Shown here: positions 8,424 to 16,562 of the stretch, in pieces
Numbering within the stretch: the stretch's first letter is position 1
Layout: every line of letters begins with the position of its first letter
DNA from: Nocardioidaceae bacterium
Lineage (GTDB): Bacteria; Actinomycetota; Actinomycetes; Propionibacteriales; Nocardioidaceae
Assembly: GCA_025966335.1 (NCBI GenBank)
Contig: JAICRS010000012.1
Span: forward strand, 1 to 24,311
DNA: 24,311 bases
Direction: 5' to 3'
Notes under the pieces: model-generated
What the model was told of the DNA's origin: nothing
The model's input: the letters and a program-made list of their open reading frames with translations, nothing else
Databases searched by the model: none
Translations under genes and position numbers: made by a program

Positions 8424-10796
8424 GTGGCAGCCGATCGTGTGCGTGACATCTGGGGGACGCGCACGGCGTACGCCTCCGGGGAGAGCTGGCCGGAACGAGT
8501 GGACACGCATCTCGTCAACGGGGTCGCAGAGGCGGACGTCGAACGGTGGGTGCAGTCGGCGTGCCTGCTGTGCAGCAACGGCTGCGGTGTCGATGTGGCG
8601 GTGGCCGGGAACCAGATGGTGGGCATGCGAGGCCGTGCCGTCGACCGGATCAACAAGGGGCGGCTCGGCCCCAAGGGGCTCTTCGGCTGGCAGGGACAGC
8701 TCCGGGACCGGTTGACCCGTCCGCTCGTGCGCAGGAACGGTGAGCTGGTCGAGGCGTCCTGGGACGAGGCGATGGGTCTGGTCGTGGACCGCTCGCGCGC
8801 GCTCCTCGAACAGAAGGGGCCGCTCTCGCACGGGTTCTACACCTCCGGGCAGCTGATGCTGGAGGAGTACTACACGCTCGCGGTGATCGGGAAGGCCGGC
8901 ATCGGCACACCGCACATGGACGGCAACACCCGGCTGTGCACAGCCACTGCGGCCGCCTCCTTGAAGGAGTCCTTCGGCACGGACGGCCAACCAGGCAGCT
9001 ACGCCGACCTCGACACCTGCGACGCGATGTTCCACTACGGGCACAACGTGGCCGAGACGCAGACCGTGATGTGGGCGCGGATGTTGGACCGCCTCGAGGG
9101 AGCCGACCCTCCGCAGCATGTGACCGTCGACCCGCGTCGCACGAAGGTGGCCGAGCGGTCCGCCGTGCACCTCGCGGTCCGGCCGGGGACCAACCAGGCC
9201 GTGATGAACGGCCTCGTGCGGGAGCTGATCCAGCACGACTGGATCGACCACGAGTTCGTCGACGCCCACACGGTCGGCTTCGAGGAGCTGGCCCGGGTCG
9301 TCGACGAGTACACGCCCGAGCGGGTCTCGGAGGTCTGCCGGGTCGAGGCCCGCGACGTGCGTGCGGCTGCGGAGATCTTCGGGACATCGCAGCGCGTCGT
9401 GTCGACCGTTCTGCAAGGCTTCTACCAGTCCCACCAGGCGACCGCAGCATCCGTGGCTGTGAACAACATGCATCTCCTGCGCGGCATGCTGGGCCGGCCC
9501 GGCGCCGGGATCCTGCAGATGAACGGGCAGCCCACGGCACAGAACAACCGCGAGACAGGCGTCGACGGTGACCTGTCCGGGTTCCGGAACTGGCAGAACG
9601 AGGAGCACGTCCGCGAGCTCGCGGAGCTCTGGGACGTGGATCCGATCGTGATCCCGCACTGGTCGCCGCCGACCCACGCCATGCAGCTGTTCCGGTACGC
9701 CGAGCAAGGTTCCGTCGGCTTCCTCTGGATCGCCGGCACGAACCCCGCGGTCTCCCTGCCCGAGCTCAGTCGGATCCGGCGCATCCTCGGCAGCGACAAG
9801 GTGTTCGTGGTGGTCAACGACGGGTATCTGAGCGAGACCGCGCTGCTGGCCGACGTGGTGCTGCCTTCGGCGCTGTGGGCGGAGAAGACCGGGACCTTCA
9901 CCAACGTGGACCGCACGGTGCACCTGTCCGAGCAGGCCGTGGAGCCGCCGGGGGAGTCGCGCAGCGACCTCGACATCTGGGTCGACTACGCCCGGCGGAT
10001 GGGATTCACCGACCGCAGCGGGCGGCCGATCCCGCGCTGGGACTCACCCGAGGCCGCCTTCGACGGCTGGCGGGAGTGCTCTCGTGGCCGGCCCTGCGAC
10101 TACTCCGGGATGAGCTACGAGAAGCTCCGCGGTGGCAGCGGCATCCAGTGGCCGTGCACCGACGAGGCTCCGGACGGCACCGAACGCATCTACACCGACC
10201 ATGTCTTCAACACTTTCGACGACTACTGCGAGACGTACGGGCACGACCTGCTCACCGGGGCTGCGGTCACCGCGACCGGGCACGCCGCGACCCGGTTCGA
10301 CGGGCGGGCGCGGCTCAAGGCAGCTCCCTGGACCTCACCGCCGGAGAACCCGGGCGACGACTATCCGTTGACGCTGAGCACCGGCCGCACCGCGTACCAG
10401 TTCCACACGCGCACCAAGACAGGTCGAGCACCGGAGCTGAACGAAGCCGCACCGGACGCGTGGGTCGAGATCTCGACCGACGACGCCGAGGCGCTCGGGA
10501 TAGCCGAGGGTGACCTGGTCCGGGTGGAGTCCGTCCGCGGCTCGATCGAGGTGGCGGCGCGGGTCAGCCGGATCCGCGCGGGCACCGTGTTCGTCCCGTT
10601 CCACTACGGCGACGGTGACGGCGGAGGTCGCCGACGCGCCGCCAACGAGCTGACGATCACCGCCTGGGACCCCGTCTCCAAGCAACCGGCGTTCAAGAAC
10701 GGGGCGGTGCGGCTCACCCGGCTCGCGGGTGGGGACGGGCCGGCCCCGGCGCCGGACACGACCGCGTCGGCGCGCGTCACCACGGCGGAGGGATGA
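8424..10796 (+). CDS. Molybdopterin oxidoreductase, nitrate reductase-like, lacking fourth cluster Cys
   Basis: A 790-residue member of the DMSO reductase superfamily that binds a bis-MGD molybdenum centre; no Tat signal is seen, so it is probably cytosolic. The N-terminal cluster motif is C47-x2-C50-x3-C54 (SACLLCSNGCG), but where a fourth Cys is expected the sequence is NKGRLGPKG, giving Gly82, with the conserved Lys84 kept. The likely Mo ligand is Cys172 in GNTRLCTATA, as in assimilatory nitrate reductases. The C-terminal molybdopterin dinucleotide-binding domain starts near residue 647 (YPLTLSTGRTAYQFHTRTK). GTG 8424 has a strong GGAGGTGG at 8410-8417. No ferredoxin, flavin or Rieske subunit is nearby. 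The substrate is unproven; nitrate reductase or formate dehydrogenase labels would be guesses. Its stop overlaps the next start. Confidence 0.88.
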   Translation: MAADRVRDIWGTRTAYASGESWPERVDTHLVNGVAEADVERWVQSACLLCSNGCGVDVAVAGNQMVGMRGRAVDRINKGRLGPKGLFGWQGQLRDRLTRPLVRRNGELVEASWDEAMGLVVDRSRALLEQKGPLSHGFYTSGQLMLEEYYTLAVIGKAGIGTPHMDGNTRLCTATAAASLKESFGTDGQPGSYADLDTCDAMFHYGHNVAETQTVMWARMLDRLEGADPPQHVTVDPRRTKVAERSAVHLAVRPGTNQAVMNGLVRELIQHDWIDHEFVDAHTVGFEELARVVDEYTPERVSEVCRVEARDVRAAAEIFGTSQRVVSTVLQGFYQSHQATAASVAVNNMHLLRGMLGRPGAGILQMNGQPTAQNNRETGVDGDLSGFRNWQNEEHVRELAELWDVDPIVIPHWSPPTHAMQLFRYAEQGSVGFLWIAGTNPAVSLPELSRIRRILGSDKVFVVVNDGYLSETALLADVVLPSALWAEKTGTFTNVDRTVHLSEQAVEPPGESRSDLDIWVDYARRMGFTDRSGRPIPRWDSPEAAFDGWRECSRGRPCDYSGMSYEKLRGGSGIQWPCTDEAPDGTERIYTDHVFNTFDDYCETYGHDLLTGAAVTATGHAATRFDGRARLKAAPWTSPPENPGDDYPLTLSTGRTAYQFHTRTKTGRAPELNEAAPDAWVEISTDDAEALGIAEGDLVRVESVRGSIEVAARVSRIRAGTVFVPFHYGDGDGGGRRRAANELTITAWDPVSKQPAFKNGAVRLTRLAGGDGPAPAPDTTASARVTTAEG

Positions 10797-11257
10797 GCAT
10801 GCATCTGGCCACCTACATCGGCCTGCTCGAGCAGGGTGAGCGCACTCTGGGCAGCTCCTTCCGGCAGGTCGCGCACGGCCACGCGGAGGAGGCCGACGTG
10901 TTCCACACCTGCCTCAACCTGGCGGCGCAGTGCGACGCGCACGTCGAGGCACTTGCCCCGGCGATCGAGCGGTACGGCGAGCACAAGGACGCGGAGCCGG
11001 AGCGGCTGCACGCCGAGGGGCTGTCCGAGACCCGCAGCGGTGGGATCGGGTTGTTGCGGGACCTGCACGACCTCTACCTGCTGGCGAGCTACCTCGACAT
11101 GGCATGGACCCTGGTCGGACAGGCAGCCAAGGGTGCCCGCGACACCGAGATGATCCAGATCGTCGACAGCTGTGACCATGAGACCACCGGGCAGCTCGCG
11201 TGGCTCAAGACCCGGCTGAAGGCCGCGGCTCCGCAAGCGCTTCTGGTGGCGGACTGA
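10793..11257 (+). CDS. Small helical protein coupled to the molybdoenzyme
   Basis: A 154-residue soluble, strongly helical protein whose ATG overlaps the TGA of the molybdoenzyme gene (ATGA), so the two are translationally coupled; a second ATG at 10799 is possible. It looks like a ferritin- or hemerythrin-like four-helix bundle: heptad-like stretches with repeated polar metal-type residues, for example HGHAEEADVFH (28-38), CDAHVEAL (47-54), LRDLHDLYLLASYLDMAW (88-105) and SCDHETTGQLAWLKTRLK (126-143). No complete known metal motif could be assigned. From memory, similar proteins accompany this type of molybdoenzyme in other actinobacteria. A role as chaperone, redox partner or diiron protein is inference. 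Its last 53 bp overlap the 3' end of dinB on the other strand. Confidence 0.8.
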   Translation: MSMHLATYIGLLEQGERTLGSSFRQVAHGHAEEADVFHTCLNLAAQCDAHVEALAPAIERYGEHKDAEPERLHAEGLSETRSGGIGLLRDLHDLYLLASYLDMAWTLVGQAAKGARDTEMIQIVDSCDHETTGQLAWLKTRLKAAAPQALLVAD

Positions 11258-12587
11258 CCGGATAGCGGCCGCGCGGCCGGCGTTCGAGGTCCGGGTCGTC
11301 GGCGCGGAAGGTCTTCACCGGCCCGGGTCCGGTCTCCGCGGTCTCGAAGCGGACGGTCACCCGGCCGACGCCGGATCCCCACACCCAGCCGGCTCCGTGC
11401 TGGGCGTGCACTACGTCCATCCCGGGGGACCACATCCGGCCGCGGGTGATCCGGTCGACGGCGTCCACGTCGAGCGGTTCCACGTCGGAGGGGTGCTCGT
11501 CGGGCTCGTCGTCGTACTCGCTGAACAGGTCCTCCTGGATCCAGTCGGCCAGCCCCGAGACGCCGACGCCGAGCAGCCGGACGCCACCGGAGGTGTCCAC
11601 GTCACCGAGCAGCGACCGGGCCAGCCGGGCGACCACCTTCGCGTTGTCGGTGGGACCGGCCAGGGTGGCCGAACGGGTGTGCGTGGAGAAGTCGTGCAGG
11701 CGCACCTTCACCGTGATCGTCCGGCCGGACAGCCGGGCTTTGCGGAGCCGCTCGGTGACCTGGGTCGCCTGTCGGTCGAGCAGCCCCTCGAGCAGCCGCT
11801 TGTCGACCAGGTCGGTGTCGTAGGTGCCCTCGACGCTGACCGACTTCGTCTCCCGCTCGGCGATCACCGCCCGGTCGTCGTCGGCACGCGCCATCCGGTA
11901 GAGCGACCTGCCGTGCGACTGGCCGACCAGCCGGACCAGCTCGTCCTCACTGATCTGCTCCAGGTCGGCGACGGTGTGCACGCCGACCCGGCGGAGCCGC
12001 TCCGCGGTGGCCGGGCCCACGCCGGGGATCACGGTCACCTTCATCGGCCGGAGCAGGTCGCGTTCGGTGCCCGGCGGGACCACGACCAGGCCGTCGGGCT
12101 TGTCCAGGTCGCTGGCGATCTTCGCGACCAGCTTGGAGCTGGCGATGCCGACCGAGCCGCACAGGCCGCCGGTCACCTCGTGCACGCCGTCCTTGAGCCG
12201 GCGGGCCACCTCGGTGACGCCGTCGACGGAGACGTCGTCGAGGTCCGCCGCGGCGAGGTCGACGAACGCCTCGTCCAGCGACAGCGGCTCGACCAGCGGC
12301 GAGAGCTCGCGGAGCAGGGTCATCACCTGCACGCTGGTCTCCCGGTAGGCGTCGAACCGGCCGCTGAGGAAGGCGGCGTGCCCGCATCGCGACCGTGCCT
12401 CGGCCGTGGACATCGCCGAGCGCACGCCGAACCGGCGCGCCTCGTAGGAAGCGGTGGCGACCACGCCGCGGCCACCGACCCCGCCCACGACGACCGGCTT
12501 GCCGCGCAGTGAGGGTTTGTCGCGCTGCTCGACCGCGGCGAAGAACGCGTCCAGGTCGACGTGGAGGATCGTCGGGTCGGAGCGCAC
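11205..12587 (-). CDS. dinB: DNA polymerase IV (Y family)
   Basis: A 460-residue translesion polymerase that extends past damaged template bases. The catalytic carboxylates are Asp11 in LHVDLDAFFAAVEQ and Asp105-Glu106 in SLDEAFVD; the thumb carries the helix-hairpin-helix VIPGVGPATAERL, and the little-finger domain follows. A clamp-binding motif QEDLF is at residues 351-355. Beyond it lies a further domain of about 105 residues (GRMWSPGMDVVHAQHGAGWV and GVGRVTVRFETAETGPG) that is typical of actinobacterial DinB, of unknown function. GTG 12585-12587 is the start that fits homology; a nearby ATG is out of frame. The 3' end overlaps the convergent upstream gene by 53 bp. It diverges from a DUF4192 gene. 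No clear LexA box was seen. Confidence 0.94.
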   Translation of the reverse strand: MRSDPTILHVDLDAFFAAVEQRDKPSLRGKPVVVGGVGGRGVVATASYEARRFGVRSAMSTAEARSRCGHAAFLSGRFDAYRETSVQVMTLLRELSPLVEPLSLDEAFVDLAAADLDDVSVDGVTEVARRLKDGVHEVTGGLCGSVGIASSKLVAKIASDLDKPDGLVVVPPGTERDLLRPMKVTVIPGVGPATAERLRRVGVHTVADLEQISEDELVRLVGQSHGRSLYRMARADDDRAVIAERETKSVSVEGTYDTDLVDKRLLEGLLDRQATQVTERLRKARLSGRTITVKVRLHDFSTHTRSATLAGPTDNAKVVARLARSLLGDVDTSGGVRLLGVGVSGLADWIQEDLFSEYDDEPDEHPSDVEPLDVDAVDRITRGRMWSPGMDVVHAQHGAGWVWGSGVGRVTVRFETAETGPGPVKTFRADDPDLERRPRGRYPVSPPPEALAEPRPSAGS

Positions 12588-12682
12588 GGTCCCATTCTGC
12601 CTGGCCGCGGCGACGGTTCTGCCCGCACACACGCGGGCCAGTTTCTTTCCACAGCCGAGCTGCCCACTCCGTCGTACACAGG

Positions 12683-12718
12683 GCCGGAAACGGCACTGCC
12701 GGTCGCCCGGTTTCCGGC
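12683..12718. repeat. 9-bp inverted repeat upstream of the DUF4192 gene
   Basis: GCCGGAAAC at 12683-12691 and GTTTCCGGC at 12710-12718 are perfect complements separated by 18 bp, ending 14 bp before the ATG of the DUF4192 gene in the divergent dinB/DUF4192 spacer. The centre-to-centre distance of 27 bp is about two and a half helical turns. A second small stem, GCCCGC 12621-12626 with GCGGGC 12633-12638, lies nearer dinB. It could be an operator or a leader hairpin. Confidence 0.4.
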
Positions 12719-12732
12719 GAAGTGTGTGCGGC

Positions 12733-13758
12733 ATGACCATTTCACGAACGATGAAGGCCAAGAGCCCTGCGGACCTGCTGGCGATCGTGCCCGCGGCCCT
12801 GGGCTTCCATCCCGAGGACTCCCTCGTCCTGCTCACCCTCGGTGGCGCGACGAACCGGTTCCATGCGCGGCTCGACCTGCCCCGGGACCCGGCGCTGTTC
12901 GGTGCGGTCGCCGAGTCCCTCCTCTCGGCGACCAGCCGCCACCGCGTCGACCGGTGCGTACTGGTCGCCTACACCGACGACCAGTGCGCCGGGCAGGGGC
13001 TGGTGGACGTCGTGCGCGACGCGCTCGAGGAGGACGGGGTGCGGGTGGTGGAGGCGATCCGGGCGGACGGCGAGCGCTGGTACTCGCTGACCGGGTGCAC
13101 CGGCCCGTGCTGCCCCGCGGACGGCACGCCCTACGACGTGGCCAGCCACCCGTTCACCGCGCAGGCGGTGCTGGACGGGCAGGTGACGCTCGGCAGCCGC
13201 CAGGAGCTGGTCGACTCGTTGATCGGCACCGACCCCGACGCCGTCGAGGCGGTGGGCGAAGGTGCGGACGAGGCGATGCGCCGGTTCCAGGCGTCGGCCC
13301 GGCATCCGCTCGGACCACCCGCGCCCGAGGCGGCGCGCAGACACCTGGTGCAGGAGGGCCAGTGGGTGGCGGAGCGGGTGCGCCGGTTCCTGGCCGACGG
13401 CGAGGCGCTCGATCCCGCGGAGGTGGGCCGCCTGCTGGTCGGCATGGTGGCGATCGAGATCCGCGACGTCGCCTGGGCCGAGATGACCCGTGAGAACGCC
13501 GACCGGCACGTGGACCTGTGGCGCGACGTGGTCCGTCGCTCGCCGTACGACCTGATGGCCGCTCCGGCCGCCCTGCTCGGCTTCGCCGCCTGGCTCTCCG
13601 GCGACGGGGCACTCGCGTGGTGCGCGGTGGAGCGCTGCCAGGACGTCGAGCCGGACTACCGGCTCGCCGCGCTGCTGACCGACGCGCTGGCCGGCGCGGT
13701 GCCACCGTCGAGCTGGCAGCCGGTGCCACGGGAGGAGCTGACGTTGTTCGCCTCCTGA
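12733..13758 (+). CDS. DUF4192 family protein
   Basis: A 341-residue protein of the actinobacterial DUF4192 family, function unknown. The characteristic opening is KSPADLLAIVPAALGFHPED followed by SLVLLTL, and the middle holds RWYSLTGCTGPCCPADGTPY, a Cys-rich family signature that could bind metal (inference). The C-terminal part is helical, with PAALLGFAAWLSGDGALAWCAVERC typical of the family. No membrane segment or signal peptide is evident. ATG 12733 is the first start that leaves the divergent dinB gene intact; ATG 12751 is an alternative. From memory, DUF4192 genes are often found near principal sigma factor genes in actinobacteria, which agrees with this window. Confidence 0.85.
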   Translation: MTISRTMKAKSPADLLAIVPAALGFHPEDSLVLLTLGGATNRFHARLDLPRDPALFGAVAESLLSATSRHRVDRCVLVAYTDDQCAGQGLVDVVRDALEEDGVRVVEAIRADGERWYSLTGCTGPCCPADGTPYDVASHPFTAQAVLDGQVTLGSRQELVDSLIGTDPDAVEAVGEGADEAMRRFQASARHPLGPPAPEAARRHLVQEGQWVAERVRRFLADGEALDPAEVGRLLVGMVAIEIRDVAWAEMTRENADRHVDLWRDVVRRSPYDLMAAPAALLGFAAWLSGDGALAWCAVERCQDVEPDYRLAALLTDALAGAVPPSSWQPVPREELTLFAS

Positions 13759-13931
13759 CCCGCCCTGGTGGCAGATGATGCCGATTCGTGCGGGTTCGTG
13801 CCGGCGAAGGACTAGTTGCCCCCGCCCTCTCCACCCCGGTTTTTGTCCGTTCGCGCTATGGCCGTGCACATCGCGAGGTTCAATACTGAGTGCGGCGGTT
13901 GCGCTTCACCGCCACGGAGGGGGCTAGGGGC

Positions 13932-14636
13932 ATGAGCGAAAAAGACACGCCTGCCAACGGCGAGAACACACCTGCCGGCGAGCCGGACGCGGACACCCGC
14001 ATCCTGGTCGTCGACGACCACAAGACGTTCGCGGACCTGCTGCGGTTCGCGCTCGACGGCGAGGACGGCCTGCACTGCGTGGCCACCGGGCACAGCGTGA
14101 GCGAGGGGCTGCTGCTGGTGGACTCCTACCGTCCGGACCTGGTGGTGATGGACTACCAGCTCGGTGACGGCGACGGGGTGACCGCGACGGCCGAGATCAT
14201 GCGGCGGCACCCGGGCACCCGGGTCGTCATGCTCACCGCGCACGCCGACGCGGACCTGATGCGGCGCGCTGCCGAGGCCGGGGCCTGCTGCCTGCTGCCG
14301 AAGGACGGCTCATTGCCGGACCTGCTCAACGCGCTGCGCTCCGCCCGGGCCGGCGGGTTCGTGGTCCACCCCGCTCTGCTGAAGTCGCTGGTGATCCGCG
14401 ACGTCGTCAGGCCGGAGTACGTGCCGCCGCTGAGCCGCCGGGAGAGCGACGTGCTCGGCATGCTCGCGCTCGGGATGGACTCGCGAGCGATCTCCGCCCA
14501 TCTGGGGATCTCGGTGAACACCTGTCGTGGCTACGTCAAGAGCCTGCTCTCGAAGCTCGGCGCACACTCGCAGCTCGAGGCCGTGGCGATCGCCAACCGA
14601 CGTGGGCTGATCCATGCCGAGTCGTCGTCTCGCTGA
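13932..14636 (+). CDS. NarL-type response regulator
   Basis: A 234-residue two-domain regulator. The receiver has the acidic pair Asp28-Asp29, the phospho-acceptor Asp74 in LVVMDYQLGDGDG, Thr in VVMLTAHAD and Lys in LLPKDGS. A LuxR-type helix-turn-helix follows from about residue 167 (PLSRRESDVLGMLALGMDSR) with the recognition helix in LGISVNTCRGYVKSLLSKLG. An unusual disordered stretch of about 20 residues precedes the receiver. ATG 13932 has GGAGGGGG just upstream; the frame opens 42 bp earlier at a GTG with no ribosome site. It overlaps the kinase gene by 23 bp and is surely its partner. Target genes are unknown. Confidence 0.92.
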   Translation: MSEKDTPANGENTPAGEPDADTRILVVDDHKTFADLLRFALDGEDGLHCVATGHSVSEGLLLVDSYRPDLVVMDYQLGDGDGVTATAEIMRRHPGTRVVMLTAHADADLMRRAAEAGACCLLPKDGSLPDLLNALRSARAGGFVVHPALLKSLVIRDVVRPEYVPPLSRRESDVLGMLALGMDSRAISAHLGISVNTCRGYVKSLLSKLGAHSQLEAVAIANRRGLIHAESSSR

Positions 14637-15972
14637 CCGGCGCGCCGCGGTAGACCTCGGTCCGCAGTCCGTCGTCCGCAACGCCGTCCTCCGCTTCCTG
14701 GCCTGGAGCCTGCTGGCCCTGGTCGTCGTCGGCATCGCCACCGTGGCCGTCAGCGAGCACATCGCCGAGGACGAGGCGCTGCGCGACGCACGGTTCCGCG
14801 GCGCCAGCATGGCGCACAGCGTGACCGCGCCTTTGGTGGACGCCGCCGTCCGGGCCGGTGACCCGGCTGCCGTGGCGCGGCTGGAGACGATCGTCCAGAA
14901 CCGGATGCAGGACGGGTCGGTCAACCACGTCAAGATCTGGAGCAGCGACGGACAGGTGATCTGGTCCGACGACCCGACGCTCACCGGCAAGGTCTACAAG
15001 CTGCCCCCTGACGCGGCCCCGCTGTTCGGCACCAAGCAGGCGGTGACCGACTACTCCCAGCTCGACCGCCCCGAGGACGAGTTCGAGCGCAAGGAGGGGC
15101 CGCTGCTCGAGGTCTTCGTCGGTGCGTACGACGCCGAGGGGGTCCCCGTGGTCGTGGAGTCCCACATGTCGCCCGACACCATGCGCGCGGACCAGCAGGC
15201 GATCTTCGCCGAGCTGCTGCCGCTCGCCATCGGCTCCCTGTTGCTGTTCCAGCTGTCGATCATGCCGCTCTCGGTCTCGCTCGCCCGCCGCGTCGAGCGC
15301 AGCCAACGGGCCCGAGCGGACATCCTCCGCCGCGCGCTGCTGTCCTCCGAGCTCGAGCGCCGCCGGCTCGCGCAGGACCTGCACGACGGCGTGATCCAGG
15401 ACCTGGCCGGCCTCAGCTACATGCTGCCCACCGTGCTGCGCTCGCAGGAGGCGTCGGCCAACGGCAACGGCAACAGCAACGCCGAGGCCAGTGAGCGGGT
15501 GCTGTCGATCCTGCAGCGCGACATCGCCTCCCTGCGCACGCTGATGACCGACATCTACCCTCCCGACCTCAGCGACGGCGAGCTGGCCGATGCGGTCAAG
15601 GAGCTGGCCCACCGATCGGGAGGACCGGAGCTGGAGGTCCACGTCGAGGTCCCCACCGGACTGGGCCTGGAGCCGGACACCGCACGCCTGGCCTACCGGA
15701 TCGTCCGGGAGGGGCTGCGCAACGTGGTCCGGCACGCCGGCGCCCGCACGGCGTCGGTGCTGGTCAGCCCGGACGGCGACGAGCTGCTCGTGCGCGTCAC
15801 CGACGACGGCCAGGGCTTCACCTCGGAGGACCAGCGGGAGGACGGGCACCTCGGCGTGGTCCTGCTCGCCGACTCGGTGCGCGACGCCGGCGGCCACCTC
15901 GACCTGCGCCCTGGCGCGGAGAGCGGCACCGTTCTCGAGGCGCGCTTCCCCGAGCTGACGACGGCTCACTGA
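14614..15972 (+). CDS. Membrane histidine kinase (HisKA_3 type)
   Basis: A 452-residue sensor kinase. A first membrane helix at about residues 26-46 and a second at about 202-222 enclose an extracytoplasmic sensor domain of about 155 residues, resembling a PAS/Cache-like fold (SVNHVKIWSSDGQVIWSDD). After the second helix come a short linker and the dimerisation helix with ERRRLAQDLHDGVIQDLAGL, where His257 is the phosphorylation site. The ATPase domain has the N-box in YRIVREGLRNVVRHAGA (from 361) and VTDDGQGF (from 395). This architecture belongs to the NarX/LiaS-DegS class that pairs with NarL-type regulators. The ATG at 14614 lies inside the upstream regulator gene. The signal is unknown. 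Confidence 0.92.
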   Translation: MPSRRLADRRAAVDLGPQSVVRNAVLRFLAWSLLALVVVGIATVAVSEHIAEDEALRDARFRGASMAHSVTAPLVDAAVRAGDPAAVARLETIVQNRMQDGSVNHVKIWSSDGQVIWSDDPTLTGKVYKLPPDAAPLFGTKQAVTDYSQLDRPEDEFERKEGPLLEVFVGAYDAEGVPVVVESHMSPDTMRADQQAIFAELLPLAIGSLLLFQLSIMPLSVSLARRVERSQRARADILRRALLSSELERRRLAQDLHDGVIQDLAGLSYMLPTVLRSQEASANGNGNSNAEASERVLSILQRDIASLRTLMTDIYPPDLSDGELADAVKELAHRSGGPELEVHVEVPTGLGLEPDTARLAYRIVREGLRNVVRHAGARTASVLVSPDGDELLVRVTDDGQGFTSEDQREDGHLGVVLLADSVRDAGGHLDLRPGAESGTVLEARFPELTTAH

Positions 15973-16011
15973 GCGCCTTCCACGGGCGCACGAGCCCATT
16001 CCGACGGCTCG
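15973..16011 (+). terminator. Tandem weak hairpins after the kinase gene
   Basis: Immediately after the stop codon, GCGCC (15973-15977) pairs with GGCGC (15985-15989), and then CGAGCC (15991-15996) pairs with GGCTCG (16006-16011). There is no T-run. They may separate the kinase transcript from the receiver gene downstream, but both stems are short. Confidence 0.3.
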
Positions 16012-16115
16012 CTGTCCGCGTTCCGCGCACCTGCCGAGCTGCCCCAGGTTTTTCCAACCACGGATCCACGAGGGTGTCCTCAGCGCCGCCGGCGCAGAAA
16101 GAGGGCAGGTGTCAC

Positions 16116-16526
16116 ATGATCCGAGTCGTCCTGGCAGATGACCACCCGGTGGTCCGGTTCGCGCTCCAGGTCCTGGTCAACGCCCAGGACGACATGGAGG
16201 TCGTCGACACGGCCGCGGACGGGCTCGGGGCCGTGACCTCGACCGTGTTCCACGACCCGGACCTCGTGGTGCTGGACCTGCTGATGCCGACGCTCGACGG
16301 GCTCGAGGCCACCGAGGAGATCATCCGGTGCAACCCGAGGACCCGGGTGCTCGTGCTCTCGTCGTACTGCACCGACGCGATCACCGCGAGCGCCCTCGAG
16401 GCTGGTGCGACCGGCGTGGTGCTCAAGAGCTCAGGTCCGTGGGACCTGCTGGCCGCGATGCGCGCTGCACACCGCGGACAGTCGGTCGGCGCGGGCAGCG
16501 TCGTACGGGTGCTTGCCGCCCGGTAG
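16116..16526 (+). CDS. Stand-alone receiver-domain response regulator
   Basis: A 136-residue protein that is only a receiver domain: acidic pair Asp8-Asp9, phospho-acceptor Asp54 in LVVLDLLMPTLDGLEATEE, the Ser/Thr position in VLVLSSYC and the conserved Lys in TGVVLKSS. It resembles the receiver of NarL-type regulators but stops after GSVVRVLAAR, just where the linker to a LuxR helix-turn-helix would begin. No such domain is encoded in another frame downstream, so it is either a genuine single-domain regulator (phosphate sink, protein-protein output) or a fully trimmed relic. ATG 16116 follows AGAGGGCAGG. It lies 143 bp after the histidine kinase and could receive phosphate from it. Confidence 0.88.
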   Translation: MIRVVLADDHPVVRFALQVLVNAQDDMEVVDTAADGLGAVTSTVFHDPDLVVLDLLMPTLDGLEATEEIIRCNPRTRVLVLSSYCTDAITASALEAGATGVVLKSSGPWDLLAAMRAAHRGQSVGAGSVVRVLAAR

Positions 16527-16562
16527 TGGGCACACCGGCCACTTCGGCCCTAGGCTGCGACC

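Noticed and set aside
8196..9923. Long antisense frame (575 codons) opposite the molybdoenzyme
   Set aside because: Composition is His/Arg/Pro-rich noise and the sense strand has clear molybdopterin enzyme motifs.
12588..12732. LexA/SOS box for dinB
   Set aside because: No GAACN4GTTC-like site was seen in the spacer.
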